Source: Streptomyces adelaidensis (GTDB taxonomy: Bacteria; Actinomycetota; Actinomycetes; Streptomycetales; Streptomycetaceae). From it: DNA of 64,000 bases. This document shows, piece by piece, positions 8,654 through 16,705 of the stretch (position 1 is the first letter of the stretch; every line of letters starts with the position of its first letter). The notes under the pieces were generated by a model. That model was given only the letters and a program-made list of their open reading frames with translations, searched no databases and was not told where the DNA came from. The DNA lies in NCBI RefSeq assembly GCF_016598475.1, contig NZ_JAEMUX010000046.1, positions 1-64,000 of the forward strand, given 5' to 3'. A program made the position numbers and the translations under genes.

Positions 8654-8866
8654 GTGAGGACGAAGCCGACTATGCGTAACAGAATGCTTCGCTCGGTGCT
8701 TGTCGCCGCCTTCTCCACCGTTGTGGCTCTCGGGGCGCTGAGCGGCCTTTCCGGTGCGGAGAGCGGTGATCGCCCGGCGAACGGTGACGAGGTGACGACG
8801 GCCATCGCGGCAGCGGATGCCAGTGGCACCGGGGAGACCGGCGAACAAGACAGCGTCTGGGACTGA
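8654..8866 (+). CDS. Small secreted peptide
   Basis: Product of 70 aa from GTG 8654, with AGGGGA seven bases upstream. It has a basic N-terminus (MRNRMLR), a hydrophobic core (SVLVAAFSTVVALGAL) and an Ala-containing Sec cleavage region near GLSGAES. The predicted mature peptide is about 33 aa, acidic and Gly/Thr-rich, and ends in SVWD. No cysteines, so no disulfide or lanthionine scaffold. The next gene starts six bases after its stop, and a LuxR-type regulator is divergent. A signalling or modified-peptide precursor is possible but unproven. Confidence 0.65.
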   Translation: MRTKPTMRNRMLRSVLVAAFSTVVALGALSGLSGAESGDRPANGDEVTTAIAAADASGTGETGEQDSVWD

Positions 8867-8872
8867 ACTGAC

Positions 8873-9208
8873 ATGACGACTCCTCCCGACGACCGATCCT
8901 TCCGACGCGAAATGGCCACCGCCTACCGCTCCGGTTGGCACTTCATCGACCTGGCCACCGCCATCCCCCACAGCGGTGACTCGTTGATGGTGACCGTGTT
9001 CGGTGAGCCGGTGGTGGTGACCCGGGACGAGGACGAGGACATCCGGGCGTACCGGTGTCTGCGGCGTCCGCGCGGCGCGCCGCAGCCAGTGCGGTGTGCC
9101 GTTCGGTACGGGATGGTCTTCGTCAATCTCGACCAGCGCGACCACCGGCTCCCCGAGCCGGAGACCCAGGCCTCCAGGGCCGTCTCAGCCACCCCCCGCA
9201 GTGCCTGA
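8873..9208 (+). CDS. Degenerate Rieske-like domain protein
   Basis: Product of 111 aa. The segment RSGWHFIDLATAIPHSGDSL, followed by VTVFGEPVVVTRDEDEDIRA and YGMVFVNLDQRD, matches the N-terminal Rieske domain of ring-hydroxylating oxygenases in order and spacing. The metal ligands are missing: the usual Cys-X-His pair is replaced in RCLRRPRGAPQP, and no second Cys-X2-His follows. A [2Fe-2S] cluster therefore should not form as in the family. It sits six bases after the secreted-peptide gene, so the two are probably co-transcribed. It could be a binding domain retained for a peptide-linked role. Confidence 0.6.
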   Translation: MTTPPDDRSFRREMATAYRSGWHFIDLATAIPHSGDSLMVTVFGEPVVVTRDEDEDIRAYRCLRRPRGAPQPVRCAVRYGMVFVNLDQRDHRLPEPETQASRAVSATPRSA

Positions 9209-9254
9209 AGCGATTCCCCCGTCGTTTCAAATCGCTCAGGCGCTTCCCCCCCAG

Positions 9255-9293
9255 CAGCGGCGTCACCGTGACCTGAACACGGTGACGCCGCTG
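9255..9293. terminator. Long hairpin between convergent genes
   Basis: CAGCGGCGTCACCGTG (9255-9270) and CACGGTGACGCCGCTG (9278-9293) form a perfect 16-bp stem with a 7-base loop. It lies between the Rieske-like gene (plus) and the PPOX-family gene (minus), so it can terminate both. Confidence 0.85.
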
Positions 9294-9405
9294 CAGGCTT
9301 TGGGGGACATTTCAGGATGGCCACCGGTATGGGCATAGGCCGACCTGCCCCCTCCCGCCCTCTCCTCTGTCCGAAAAAAGGCCAACCGGAAGCGGTCGGT
9401 GACCG

Positions 9406-9819
9406 TCAGCCGCGTCCCAGCGCCGCCGTCAGTCCGATCTCTATGACCACCCGGGCCGGGTTCGGCCGAGGCTCCCTGCCGTACCGCTCCGCGTACCGCC
9501 GCTCCGCCTCCGCGACCCGCTCCCGGTCCTCGTGGACGAACGCGCGCCCCTCCAGCGTCGCCCAGCGCCCGCCCTCCACCTGACATACGGCGACCCGGGC
9601 GCCCTCCGCCCCGGCCGCGCGCACATTCCGTGCCTTCAGGCTCGTCGTGAAGGTGATCACCCGAGCGAGCCGCGCCCCGGGATCGTATGTAACCCCGACC
9701 GGCACCACATGGGGGCTGCCGTCGGCGCGGAGGGTGGTCAGTGTGCAGAGATGGCGCTCCTGCCAGAAGCGGAGATACTCGGCGTCCGGGTCACCCGGGT
9801 CCACTCGGTGTGTGCTCAC
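9406..9819 (-). CDS. PPOX-class F420/flavin-dependent oxidoreductase family protein
   Basis: Product of 137 aa of the split-barrel pyridoxamine-5'-phosphate-oxidase-like family. The signature is FWQERHLCTLTTLRADGSPH followed by VVPVGVTYD, LKARNVRA, VAVCQVEGGRWATLEGRA and a C-terminal acidic helix with EAERRYAERYG. Actinobacterial members commonly use F420 or FMN to reduce small molecules or act on tetrapyrroles; this copy cannot be assigned further. The GTG start at 9819 has AGGACC just upstream. It is transcribed away from clpB. Confidence 0.8.
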   Translation of the reverse strand: MSTHRVDPGDPDAEYLRFWQERHLCTLTTLRADGSPHVVPVGVTYDPGARLARVITFTTSLKARNVRAAGAEGARVAVCQVEGGRWATLEGRAFVHEDRERVAEAERRYAERYGREPRPNPARVVIEIGLTAALGRG

Positions 9820-9888
9820 GGTCCTGGAATCTAGCGGTGATGCCACGTACGCGGTCAACGCGGTTCCCGGTATGCCTCCCCACTCCAT

Positions 9889-9909
9889 CTTGAGTGGAAT
9901 AGACTCAAC
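9889..9909. promoter_or_regulatory. HAIR operator (HspR-binding inverted repeat)
   Basis: CTTGAGT, a 7-base spacer, then ACTCAAC. This matches the HAIR consensus CTTGAGT-N7-ACTCAAG bound by the HspR repressor in actinobacteria, with one mismatch at the last base. It lies 61 bases before the clpB start. HspR control of clpB and dnaK under heat shock is established in Streptomyces. Confidence 0.9.
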
Positions 9910-9969
9910 TTTATGCACGTTGCCCAAGTCACCATGACCGACGACTGACGCAAGGAGGGAAGCGCGAAC

Positions 9970-12618
9970 GTGGACGCCGAGCTGACCAACAGGAGCCGGG
10001 ACGCGATCAACGCGGCCAGCACCCGGGCCGTGTCCGAGGGGAACCCGGACTTCACCCCTGCCCACCTGCTGCTGGCTCTGCTCCAGGGGCAGGCCGGGGA
10101 GGCGAGCGAGAACATCACCGACCTGCTCGCCGCGGTCGACGCCGACCAGGCGGCCGTACGCCTCGGCGCCGAGAAGATCGTGGCCGCGCTGCCCAGCGTG
10201 ACCGGGTCCACCGTGTCGCCGCCCCAGCCCAACCGCGAACTGCTGAGCGTGGTCGCCGAGGCCCAGGCCAAGGCGAAGGAGCTCGGGGACGAGTACGTCT
10301 CCACCGAGCACCTCCTCATCGGGATCGCCGCGAAGGGCGGACAGGCCGGGGACGTACTCTCCCGGCAGGGGGCGGACGCCAGGAAGTTGCAGGAGGCGTT
10401 CCAGAAGGCCAGGGGAGGACGTCGGGTGACCACAGCCGATCCGGAGGGGTCGTACAAGGCCCTGGAGAAGTTCGGCACCGACTTCACCGCCGCCGCGCGC
10501 GAGGGCAAGCTCGACCCGGTCATCGGCCGGGACCAGGAGATCCGGCGCGTCGTGCAGGTGCTGTCCCGCCGTACGAAGAACAACCCGGTCCTCATCGGCG
10601 AGCCCGGCGTCGGCAAGACCGCCGTCGTCGAGGGCCTCGCCCAGCGGATCATCAAGGGTGACGTGCCCGAGTCCCTGAAGAACAAGCGGCTCGTCGCGCT
10701 GGACCTCGGCGCCATGGTCGCCGGGGCCAAGTACCGGGGCGAGTTCGAGGAGCGGCTGAAGACGGTCCTCGCGGAGATCAAGAACTCCGACGGGCAGATC
10801 GTCACCTTCATCGACGAGCTGCACACCGTCGTCGGCGCGGGCGCGGGCGGCGACTCCGCCATGGACGCCGGCAACATGCTGAAGCCGATGCTGGCCCGCG
10901 GTGAGCTGCGCATGGTCGGCGCCACCACCCTCGACGAGTACCGCGAGCGCATCGAGAAGGACCCGGCGCTGGAGCGCCGCTTCCAGCAGGTGCTGGTCGC
11001 CGAGCCGACCGTCGAGGACACCATCGCCATCCTGCGCGGCCTCAAGGGCCGCTACGAGGCCCACCACAAGGTCGTGATCGCGGACGCGGCGCTGGTCGCC
11101 GCCGCCACCCTCTCCGACCGGTACATCACCTCCCGCTTCCTGCCCGACAAGGCCATCGACCTCGTCGACGAGTCGGCCTCCCGGCTGCGCATGGAGATCG
11201 ACTCCTCGCCCGTCGAGATCGACGAGCTCCAGCGGTCCGTGGACCGGCTCCGCATGGAGGAGATGGCCCTCGACAAGGAGACCGACGCCGCCTCCCGCGA
11301 TCGCCTGGAGAAGCTGCGCCGCGACCTCGCCAACAAGGAGGAGGAGCTGCGGGGCCTCACCGCCCGCTGGGAGAAGGAGAAGCAGTCCCTCAACGCCGTC
11401 GGTGAACTGAAGGAGAAGCTCGACGAGTTGCGCGGCCAGGCCGAACGCGCCCAGCGCGACGGCGACTTCGACACTGCCTCCAAGCTCCTCTACGGCGAGA
11501 TCCCCACGCTGGAGCGGGCGTTGGAGGAGGCCTCCGAGGCCGAGGAGGAGGCCGCGGCGTCCAAGAACACCATGGTCAAGGACGAGGTCGGCGCCGACGA
11601 CATCGCGGACGTCGTCGCCTCCTGGACCGGCATCCCGGCGGGCCGCCTCCTGGAGGGCGAGACCCAGAAGCTGCTCCGTATGGAGGACGAGCTGGGCCGC
11701 CGTCTGATCGGCCAGAGCGAGGCCGTGCGGGCCGTCTCCGACGCCGTACGACGCTCCCGCGCCGGCATCTCCGACCCCGACCGCCCCACCGGCTCCTTCC
11801 TCTTCCTCGGCCCGACGGGCGTCGGCAAGACGGAACTCGCGAAGGCGCTGGCCGACTTCCTCTTCGACGACGAGCGGGCCATGATCCGCATCGACATGTC
11901 GGAGTACGGCGAGAAGCACAGCGTGGCCCGGCTGGTCGGTGCCCCGCCGGGCTACATCGGCTACGAGGAGGGCGGCCAGCTCACCGAGTCCGTACGGCGC
12001 AGGCCGTACAGCGTGGTGCTCCTGGACGAGGTGGAGAAGGCCCACCCGGAGGTCTTCGACATCCTCCTCCAGGTCCTGGACGACGGCCGACTCACCGACG
12101 GTCAGGGCCGGACGGTCGACTTCCGCAACACGATCCTGATTCTCACGTCGAACCTGGGCAGCCAGTATCTGGTGGACCCGGTCACCAGTGAGACGGAGAA
12201 GAAGCAGCAGGTCCTCGAAGTGGTCCGGGCCTCCTTCAAGCCGGAGTTCCTCAACCGCCTGGACGACCTCGTCGTCTTCTCCGCGCTGGACAAGGCGGAG
12301 CTGGAGCGCATCGCCCGCCTCCAGCTCGACCGCCTGGCCAAGCGCCTCGCCGACCGCCGCCTGACCCTCGACGTCACCCCCGAGGCCCTCACCTGGCTGG
12401 CCGACGAGGGCAACGACCCGGCCTACGGCGCCCGCCCCCTGCGCCGCCTCGTCCAGACCGCCATCGGCGACCGCCTCGCCAAGAAGATCCTCTCCGGCGA
12501 GGTGAAGGACGGCGACACGGTCCGCGTCGACACGTCCGGCGAGGGCGAGGGGCTGATCGTGGGGCCGGTCCCGCCCGTCCCGCCCGTCCCGCCGGAGCCT
12601 CCGGCCAAGACGCTGTAG
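9970..12618 (+). CDS. clpB: ATP-dependent chaperone ClpB (disaggregase)
   Basis: Product of 882 aa, the usual ClpB length. The N domain (about 1-150) holds two Clp-N repeats. AAA1 has Walker A GEPGVGKTA near residue 210 and FIDELHTVVG as Walker B. A coiled middle domain (about 400-530; KETDAASRDRLEKLRRDLAN) marks ClpB rather than ClpC. AAA2 has GPTGVGKTE near residue 614 and a C-terminal D2 small domain. The hexamer works with DnaK to dissolve aggregates in the cytoplasm. GTG 9970 is preceded by AGGAGG at 9953-9958 and by the HAIR operator. The Pro-rich C-terminal tail (PVPPVPPVPPEPP) is unusual but probably harmless. Confidence 0.97.
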   Translation: MDAELTNRSRDAINAASTRAVSEGNPDFTPAHLLLALLQGQAGEASENITDLLAAVDADQAAVRLGAEKIVAALPSVTGSTVSPPQPNRELLSVVAEAQAKAKELGDEYVSTEHLLIGIAAKGGQAGDVLSRQGADARKLQEAFQKARGGRRVTTADPEGSYKALEKFGTDFTAAAREGKLDPVIGRDQEIRRVVQVLSRRTKNNPVLIGEPGVGKTAVVEGLAQRIIKGDVPESLKNKRLVALDLGAMVAGAKYRGEFEERLKTVLAEIKNSDGQIVTFIDELHTVVGAGAGGDSAMDAGNMLKPMLARGELRMVGATTLDEYRERIEKDPALERRFQQVLVAEPTVEDTIAILRGLKGRYEAHHKVVIADAALVAAATLSDRYITSRFLPDKAIDLVDESASRLRMEIDSSPVEIDELQRSVDRLRMEEMALDKETDAASRDRLEKLRRDLANKEEELRGLTARWEKEKQSLNAVGELKEKLDELRGQAERAQRDGDFDTASKLLYGEIPTLERALEEASEAEEEAAASKNTMVKDEVGADDIADVVASWTGIPAGRLLEGETQKLLRMEDELGRRLIGQSEAVRAVSDAVRRSRAGISDPDRPTGSFLFLGPTGVGKTELAKALADFLFDDERAMIRIDMSEYGEKHSVARLVGAPPGYIGYEEGGQLTESVRRRPYSVVLLDEVEKAHPEVFDILLQVLDDGRLTDGQGRTVDFRNTILILTSNLGSQYLVDPVTSETEKKQQVLEVVRASFKPEFLNRLDDLVVFSALDKAELERIARLQLDRLAKRLADRRLTLDVTPEALTWLADEGNDPAYGARPLRRLVQTAIGDRLAKKILSGEVKDGDTVRVDTSGEGEGLIVGPVPPVPPVPPEPPAKTL

Positions 12619-12639
12619 CCCGGAGCGATCATCCTGGTC

Positions 12640-12670
12640 GCGGCCCCTGGGGCAGGTGCCCCGGGGCCGC
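12640..12670. terminator. Hairpin terminator after clpB
   Basis: GCGGCCCCTGGGGC (12640-12653), loop AGGT, then GCCCCGGGGCCGC (12658-12670). Stem of 13 pairs with one bulged T, directly after the clpB stop. Confidence 0.75.
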
Positions 12671-12827
12671 GCCGGGATTACGGCGCTTTGTCGCTGATCC
12701 GTCACACAGCGCGAAGCCTGTCCGTGGCGGAGGTTGCCGCTCAGGGGCGAAGAGAGAGAGGGTGGGACGTATGCGTCTGGTCCCAGCGATGGCCGGACGA
12801 GCCAGACGACCGCAGGAGTCTCCAGAT

Positions 12828-13373
12828 ATGTCCATCGACCCGTCCTCGATTCCGAACTTCGGGGGCCAGCCCGAGCCGCAGCCCCAGGGTGGACCGGCGG
12901 GCCCCGTCGTCCCGGATCAGGACCTTGTGAAGCAGCTCCTGGACCAGATGGAGCTGAAGTACGTCGTCGACGACGAGGGTGACCTCGCGGCGCCGTGGGA
13001 GGAATTCCGTACGTACTTCATGTTCCGTGGCGAGGGTGACCAGCAGGTCTTCTCGGTACGCACGTTCTACGACCGCCCGCACCAGATCGATGAGAAGCCG
13101 GCCCTGCTGGAGTCCATCGACGACTGGAACCGTCGCACCCTGTGGCCCAAGGTCTACAGCCACACCCACGACGACGGTACGGTCCGTCTCATCGGCGAGG
13201 CCCAGCTGCTGATCGGCACGGGCGTCAGCCTGGAGCACTTCGTCTCGTCGACGGTCAGCTGGGTGCGGGCCGCCATCGAGTTCGACAAGTGGCTCGTCGA
13301 GCAGCTCGGCCTGGCCGAGGAAGTCGACGAGGCGGACGAGAAGACCGACAAGCCCGACAGCGACGACGAGTAG
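12828..13373 (+). CDS. YbjN domain-containing protein
   Basis: Product of 181 aa. ATG 12828 was chosen for its AGGAG site (CAGGAGTCTCCAGATATG). A disordered Pro/Gly N-terminus (to about residue 30) is followed by the YbjN fold: DLVKQLLDQMELKYVVDDEG, then FRTYFMFRGEGDQQVFSVRT, IDDWNRRTLWPKVYSH and a long helix WVRAAIEFDKWLVEQLGL. An acidic tail (EADEKTDKPDSDDE) closes it. YbjN proteins resemble type III secretion chaperones in fold; the function in actinobacteria is unknown. It is a regular chromosomal gene and follows clpB with its own leader. Confidence 0.85.
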   Translation: MSIDPSSIPNFGGQPEPQPQGGPAGPVVPDQDLVKQLLDQMELKYVVDDEGDLAAPWEEFRTYFMFRGEGDQQVFSVRTFYDRPHQIDEKPALLESIDDWNRRTLWPKVYSHTHDDGTVRLIGEAQLLIGTGVSLEHFVSSTVSWVRAAIEFDKWLVEQLGLAEEVDEADEKTDKPDSDDE

Positions 13374-13399
13374 ACGAGCAGTCGTCCCCGTAGACGCAC

Positions 13400-13453
13400 G
13401 AGAGCCCGGCCAGGGCGCCGACCACCACGCCGGCGCCCCACGGCCGGGCTCTC
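13400..13453. terminator. Large nested hairpin between convergent genes
   Basis: GAGAGCCCGGCC (13400-13411) pairs perfectly with GGCCGGGCTCTC (13442-13453), and an inner stem GGGCGCCG/CGGCGCCC lies at 13413-13438. It follows the YbjN gene. Confidence 0.8.
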
Positions 13454-13650
13454 GCCGTCCACGCGAGCGGCGCTGCGACCGGCAGCACCAGCGAGCACCG
13501 CCACCGTCGGCCCGTGCGACCGGGAGAGCCTCGCGAGACCGGCCAGGCCACCCGGCCACCCCCGGCGCCCGGGCCGTCGACAGCACGACGCAATGGGTGG
13601 CGGCCTCCACAGCGGGACGAGCGCGGTACCGGCCGCCGGGCCGTGCGGCG

Positions 13651-14220
13651 TCATCCGGACGTTGTCGCGGTCGAAGCAGACGTACCCGGGCCGCTGGTCC
13701 GCCATCGAGGTGGCTCGATGGGCACCAGCACCTCCGCCCATACCGTCTTGCCCACGGGTCGACGAGGCCCCGCCCCCCAGCGCACGGCCAGGGCGTCCAC
13801 CAGGAGCAGTCCGCGACCGGACTCGCCCTCGGGGTGCGACGAGGGCGGAGCCGTGGGCGGTCGCTTCCCGGAGGCGGCGTCCGCGACCTCGACACGAACC
13901 AGGCCCGCGGCCGCGTCGAGGGCGAGCCGGAGGCCGAAGTCCCGTCCGGGAACCCGTCCGTGCCGCACGGCGTTCGCGGCGAGCTCGCCGACGACGAGGG
14001 CGACCGTGCACGACGCGTCGGACGCCGCCGGGTAGCCCCACTCCTCCATACGCCGGACGGCGAGCCGCCGCGCGAACCGCGCACCTCGCGGCGAGGAGAC
14101 GAACTGCTCCGCGAGTGCGGGGAGTTCGCGTCCCCTGTCGGCGAGCGCGGCGGGTTCCGCCACAAGGGGCGCGGCGCCCGGCCGCGGCTCGTCTCCCGGG
14201 TTGATCGTTCCTGTCAGCAC
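13651..14220 (-). CDS. ATP-binding protein, anti-sigma regulatory kinase type, altered C-terminus
   Basis: Product of about 189 aa of the HATPase_c family typical of Streptomyces anti-sigma or regulatory kinases. The N box is VVGELAANAVRHG, with DASCTVALVV before it and GRGLLLVDALAVRWG (G box) after it, ending GKTVWAEVLVP. Such proteins bind ATP and a partner sigma or anti-anti-sigma factor. GTG 14220 chosen; GTG 14268 is possible. The last 15 residues (SGPGTSASTATTSG) and the stop are encoded by a 45-base segment identical to part of the gene at 51293-52978, read out of frame, so the natural C-terminus has been replaced. Confidence 0.75.
   Translation of the reverse strand: MLTGTINPGDEPRPGAAPLVAEPAALADRGRELPALAEQFVSSPRGARFARRLAVRRMEEWGYPAASDASCTVALVVGELAANAVRHGRVPGRDFGLRLALDAAAGLVRVEVADAASGKRPPTAPPSSHPEGESGRGLLLVDALAVRWGAGPRRPVGKTVWAEVLVPIEPPRWRTSGPGTSASTATTSG
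13657..13701 (+). repeat. 45-base exact direct repeat, copy A
   Basis: These 45 bases are identical and in the same orientation to 51718-51762, inside the TIGR04141 gene; the flanks differ at once on both sides. Here the sequence forms the 3' end of the ATPase gene. On the minus strand, in another frame, it would encode DQRPGYVCFDRDNV, the peptide it encodes in the TIGR04141 protein. Confidence 0.9.
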
Positions 14221-14366
14221 GGCTTGTCCGTCCTTGTCTGTCGGGCTGAGGCGTCCCGCGACGTACACCAATCGTCACGTTCCGTGTCCAAGGGTCGTCC
14301 GATCGCCCTACGCTCGACAGGTGACACAGCCTTATTTTTTAGGCCGTAAGGAACGGAAGTGACGCT

Positions 14367-15314
14367 TTGGCCAACGGAATTGACCCCAGCGTGTCGATGG
14401 CGGCGCTGTTCGGCGCGCGGGTGCGCAGGCTCCGTACGGCGGCCGGACTGACCCAGGCCGAGCTCGGCGACAGAACGCACGTCGTGAGCACGCGGATCAC
14501 ACAGATCGAGCGGGCGTCCGGGGCGAAACCGACGCTGGACCTGGCGCGTGCGCTGGACGCGGCCCTCGGCGCGGACGACCTGCTGGTCGAGTTGTGGCCG
14601 TACGTGTACCGGGAGGCGTTTCCGGACTGGTCGCGGAAGTTCATGGAGTACTCGGAGCGGGCGGTGGCGATCCGCGAGTGCGCGGCTCATGTGGTGCCTG
14701 GCTTGTTGCAGACGGAGGACTACGCACGGGCGGTGCTGCGAGTCGGTCGAACACTCGGCAGCAAGGAGCAGTTGGAAGAGCGGGTCGCCCTTCGCATGGG
14801 ACGGCAGGAGCGCCTCGTCAGGCCCGATCGCCCCGAGCTGTGGGTGGTTCTGGACGAGGCGGTGCTCAGGCGTCCGGTCGGAGGCCAGGTGGTGATGCGT
14901 GAGCAGTTGGCGCGGCTGCTCAGGACCTCGGCGGAGCGTCACATCACTGTGCAGGTACTGCCCTTCGACCAGGGCGAGCACGATGTCATGGGCGGCTCGC
15001 TCACGGTACTCACCATGCCGGACGGCTCGGAGATCGCCTACACGGAGGGCGCGCACTACGGCCAACTCATCGAGGATCCGGACGAGGTCAGGAGCTTCGC
15101 GCTGACCTACGATCGGCTGCGGGCGGCAGCTCTGCCCCCGCTCATGTCGCTCGACATGATCCGATCCGTGATGGAGGACAACCACCGTGGAGCGAAGGTC
15201 CCGTCCCGATCTGAACGGCGTCGCCTGGCGCAAGAGCAGCTACAGCAATCAGGAGGGCGGCAACTGCGTGGAGGTGGCCGACGGATTCCAGGCGGCCGTC
15301 GTCCCGGTCCGTGA
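14367..15314 (+). CDS. XRE-family DNA-binding protein with DUF5753 domain
   Basis: Product of 315 aa. N-terminal helix-turn-helix of the lambda-repressor type (FGARVRRLRTAAGLTQAELG, then STRITQIERASG), followed by the DUF5753 ligand-like domain (VVPGLLQTEDYARAVLRVG, then QEQLARLLRTSAERHITVQV-like segments and PDGSEIAYTEGAHYGQLIED). In Streptomyces this class is paired with a small DUF397 protein, as here, and works as an antitoxin-like or developmental regulator pair. The start is TTG 14367 with GGAAG upstream. The frame runs 128 bases into the DUF397 gene; the family usually ends near SLDMIRSVMED, so the extra 40 residues look like a lost stop. Confidence 0.85.
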   Translation: MANGIDPSVSMAALFGARVRRLRTAAGLTQAELGDRTHVVSTRITQIERASGAKPTLDLARALDAALGADDLLVELWPYVYREAFPDWSRKFMEYSERAVAIRECAAHVVPGLLQTEDYARAVLRVGRTLGSKEQLEERVALRMGRQERLVRPDRPELWVVLDEAVLRRPVGGQVVMREQLARLLRTSAERHITVQVLPFDQGEHDVMGGSLTVLTMPDGSEIAYTEGAHYGQLIEDPDEVRSFALTYDRLRAAALPPLMSLDMIRSVMEDNHRGAKVPSRSERRRLAQEQLQQSGGRQLRGGGRRIPGGRRPGP

Positions 15315-15408
15315 CAGCAAGGTCCCGCACGGTCCGGCCCTGTGCTTCGAAGCCGCCTCCTGGGCCGTCTTCATAGGCGAGCTGAAGGCCGGGGACCACC
15401 GTCGCTGA
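15187..15408 (+). CDS. DUF397 domain-containing protein
   Basis: Product of 73 aa with all family marks: LNGVAWRKSSYSNQEGGNCV, EVADGF, VPVRDSKVPHGPALCF and EAASWAVFIGELK. DUF397 proteins are short partners of XRE/DUF5753 regulators (WhiJ/BldB-associated systems). It starts at GTG 15187 within the end of the XRE gene in a different frame, an unusually long overlap of 128 bases. Confidence 0.88.
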   Translation: MERRSRPDLNGVAWRKSSYSNQEGGNCVEVADGFQAAVVPVRDSKVPHGPALCFEAASWAVFIGELKAGDHRR

Positions 15409-15458
15409 GCCGACCGGGCTCCGGTCGCTGTCCGTCTTCCGGGCCCTTGTCCGCGAGG

Positions 15459-15674
15459 GTCCGGCGGGCCGCTGACCTTCTCAAGGAACCGGGGAGGGAC
15501 GCGATCGCGCTCGTCGACTCCTCGGGCAGGACGGTCACGGCGGTGGCCCGGGAACTCGGCATCAGCTCCGGGTCCCCGCGCGGCTGGTACCGCAGGGCGA
15601 AGGCGGACCGAGGCGAGGGCACTGCCGGCGAACTGACCATCGCCAGGACCCACAAGCAATCGGGTGGCGCGTGA
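15459..15674 (+). pseudogene. IS3-type transposase OrfA fragment
   Basis: The frame contains RDAIALVDSSGRTVTAVARE followed by LGISSGSPRGWYRRAKADRG. This is the helix-turn-helix of IS3-family OrfA (HTH_Tnp_1), where the arginine and alanine helices normally continue into a leucine zipper and OrfB. Here it stops after about 70 residues with no OrfB and no clear start. It is a remnant. Terminal repeats were not found. Confidence 0.6.
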
Positions 15675-16580
15675 TCACAAGCGGAGCGCTTCTTCGGGCA
15701 GGTCCCGTTCTGCGGTCAGCGGCAGCTCCAGAGCGGTGAGCATGTCCCGGTAGCGTTCCGCCAGTTGGGAAGGGAGCTTTCTGCTGAACACCACCAATTC
15801 CCGGAAGCAGCCGGACCCTATCCGCCGGGCGTGACGCGACCAGCGAAGTGGCAGCGCGTTCTCCGGTGTCACCGTCACACCGATCCCCTCGACCGCGAAC
15901 AGGAGCGCCGCCGAGACCTGGCCGGTGCGCGCCACGGTACGCGGAGTGAACCCGAAGTGGTCCGCCAGGCGGTTCACCACTTCGCTCATGCCCTGTTCGG
16001 GCTCGTAGAGCACCCAGTCGGCAGCGGCCAGTTCGGCCGGGTCCGCCGATGTGTCCGACGGGTACTCGGCGGAGCCGGTCACCACCATCTCCTCGTACCC
16101 GAGGGAACAGACCGGCCCTTCCCACGTGTCGGGTCGTGGACCGACCGCGATGTCGCCCTGGCCGCCGCGCATGGCCTCTTCGAGGTCCCGACGGTGTGAG
16201 TAGTCGTGCAGCCGCAGCACTGTCTCGGGGTACGTCGAGTGCCAGCGCGCCGCGGAGGGCGGCAGGATGCCCGAGGCGACGGACCGTACGGTCAGGACAT
16301 GGACGTCACCCTTGCGGCCCTCCACCACCTCGCGTACCGAGTCCTGGGCGTCCTGAACGGCGCGGAGGGCGTCCTGCGCCCGCGGCAGGAAGACCCGGCC
16401 GGCGGGGGTCAGGGTCACTCCCTGCCTGCCACGTTCCAGCAGAACCGCGCCCAGCTCCTTCTCCAGAGCCGCGATCTGTTGGGAGAGCGAGGGCTGCGTG
16501 ACATAGAGCCGCGCAGCCGCTCCGCTGAAGGAGCCCGCCTCCCACACCGCGAGGAAGTACTCGAGCTGACGTAGCTGCAT
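15675..16580 (-). CDS. LysR-family transcriptional regulator
   Basis: Product of 301 aa. Winged helix-turn-helix at residues 1-60: MQLRQLEYFLAVWEAGSFSG, then AAARLYVTQPSLSQQIAALE. It is followed by a type 2 periplasmic-binding effector domain. It lies beside and in the same direction as the DapA-like and SDR genes (16706-18462), so it may regulate this catabolic cluster. The effector is likely a substrate or intermediate of the pathway. The start ATG 16580 gives the standard LysR N-terminus. Confidence 0.88.
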   Translation of the reverse strand: MQLRQLEYFLAVWEAGSFSGAAARLYVTQPSLSQQIAALEKELGAVLLERGRQGVTLTPAGRVFLPRAQDALRAVQDAQDSVREVVEGRKGDVHVLTVRSVASGILPPSAARWHSTYPETVLRLHDYSHRRDLEEAMRGGQGDIAVGPRPDTWEGPVCSLGYEEMVVTGSAEYPSDTSADPAELAAADWVLYEPEQGMSEVVNRLADHFGFTPRTVARTGQVSAALLFAVEGIGVTVTPENALPLRWSRHARRIGSGCFRELVVFSRKLPSQLAERYRDMLTALELPLTAERDLPEEALRL

Positions 16581-16705
16581 CTGGTCAAGTTACTCGAGCG
16601 GGACGTCCCTCGTCCCGCATGCGGTGAGCCGATACCGGTCGGCACACACCCGCAACCGGTTCTCCTCGGCGATCCTGCCGCCGTTGTGCCGCAAGTCCGC
16701 GCAGG

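Noticed and set aside
9820..12705. Very long minus-strand open frame opposite clpB
   Set aside because: Antisense frame of a high-GC gene; only its last 137 codons (9406-9819) are a real gene.
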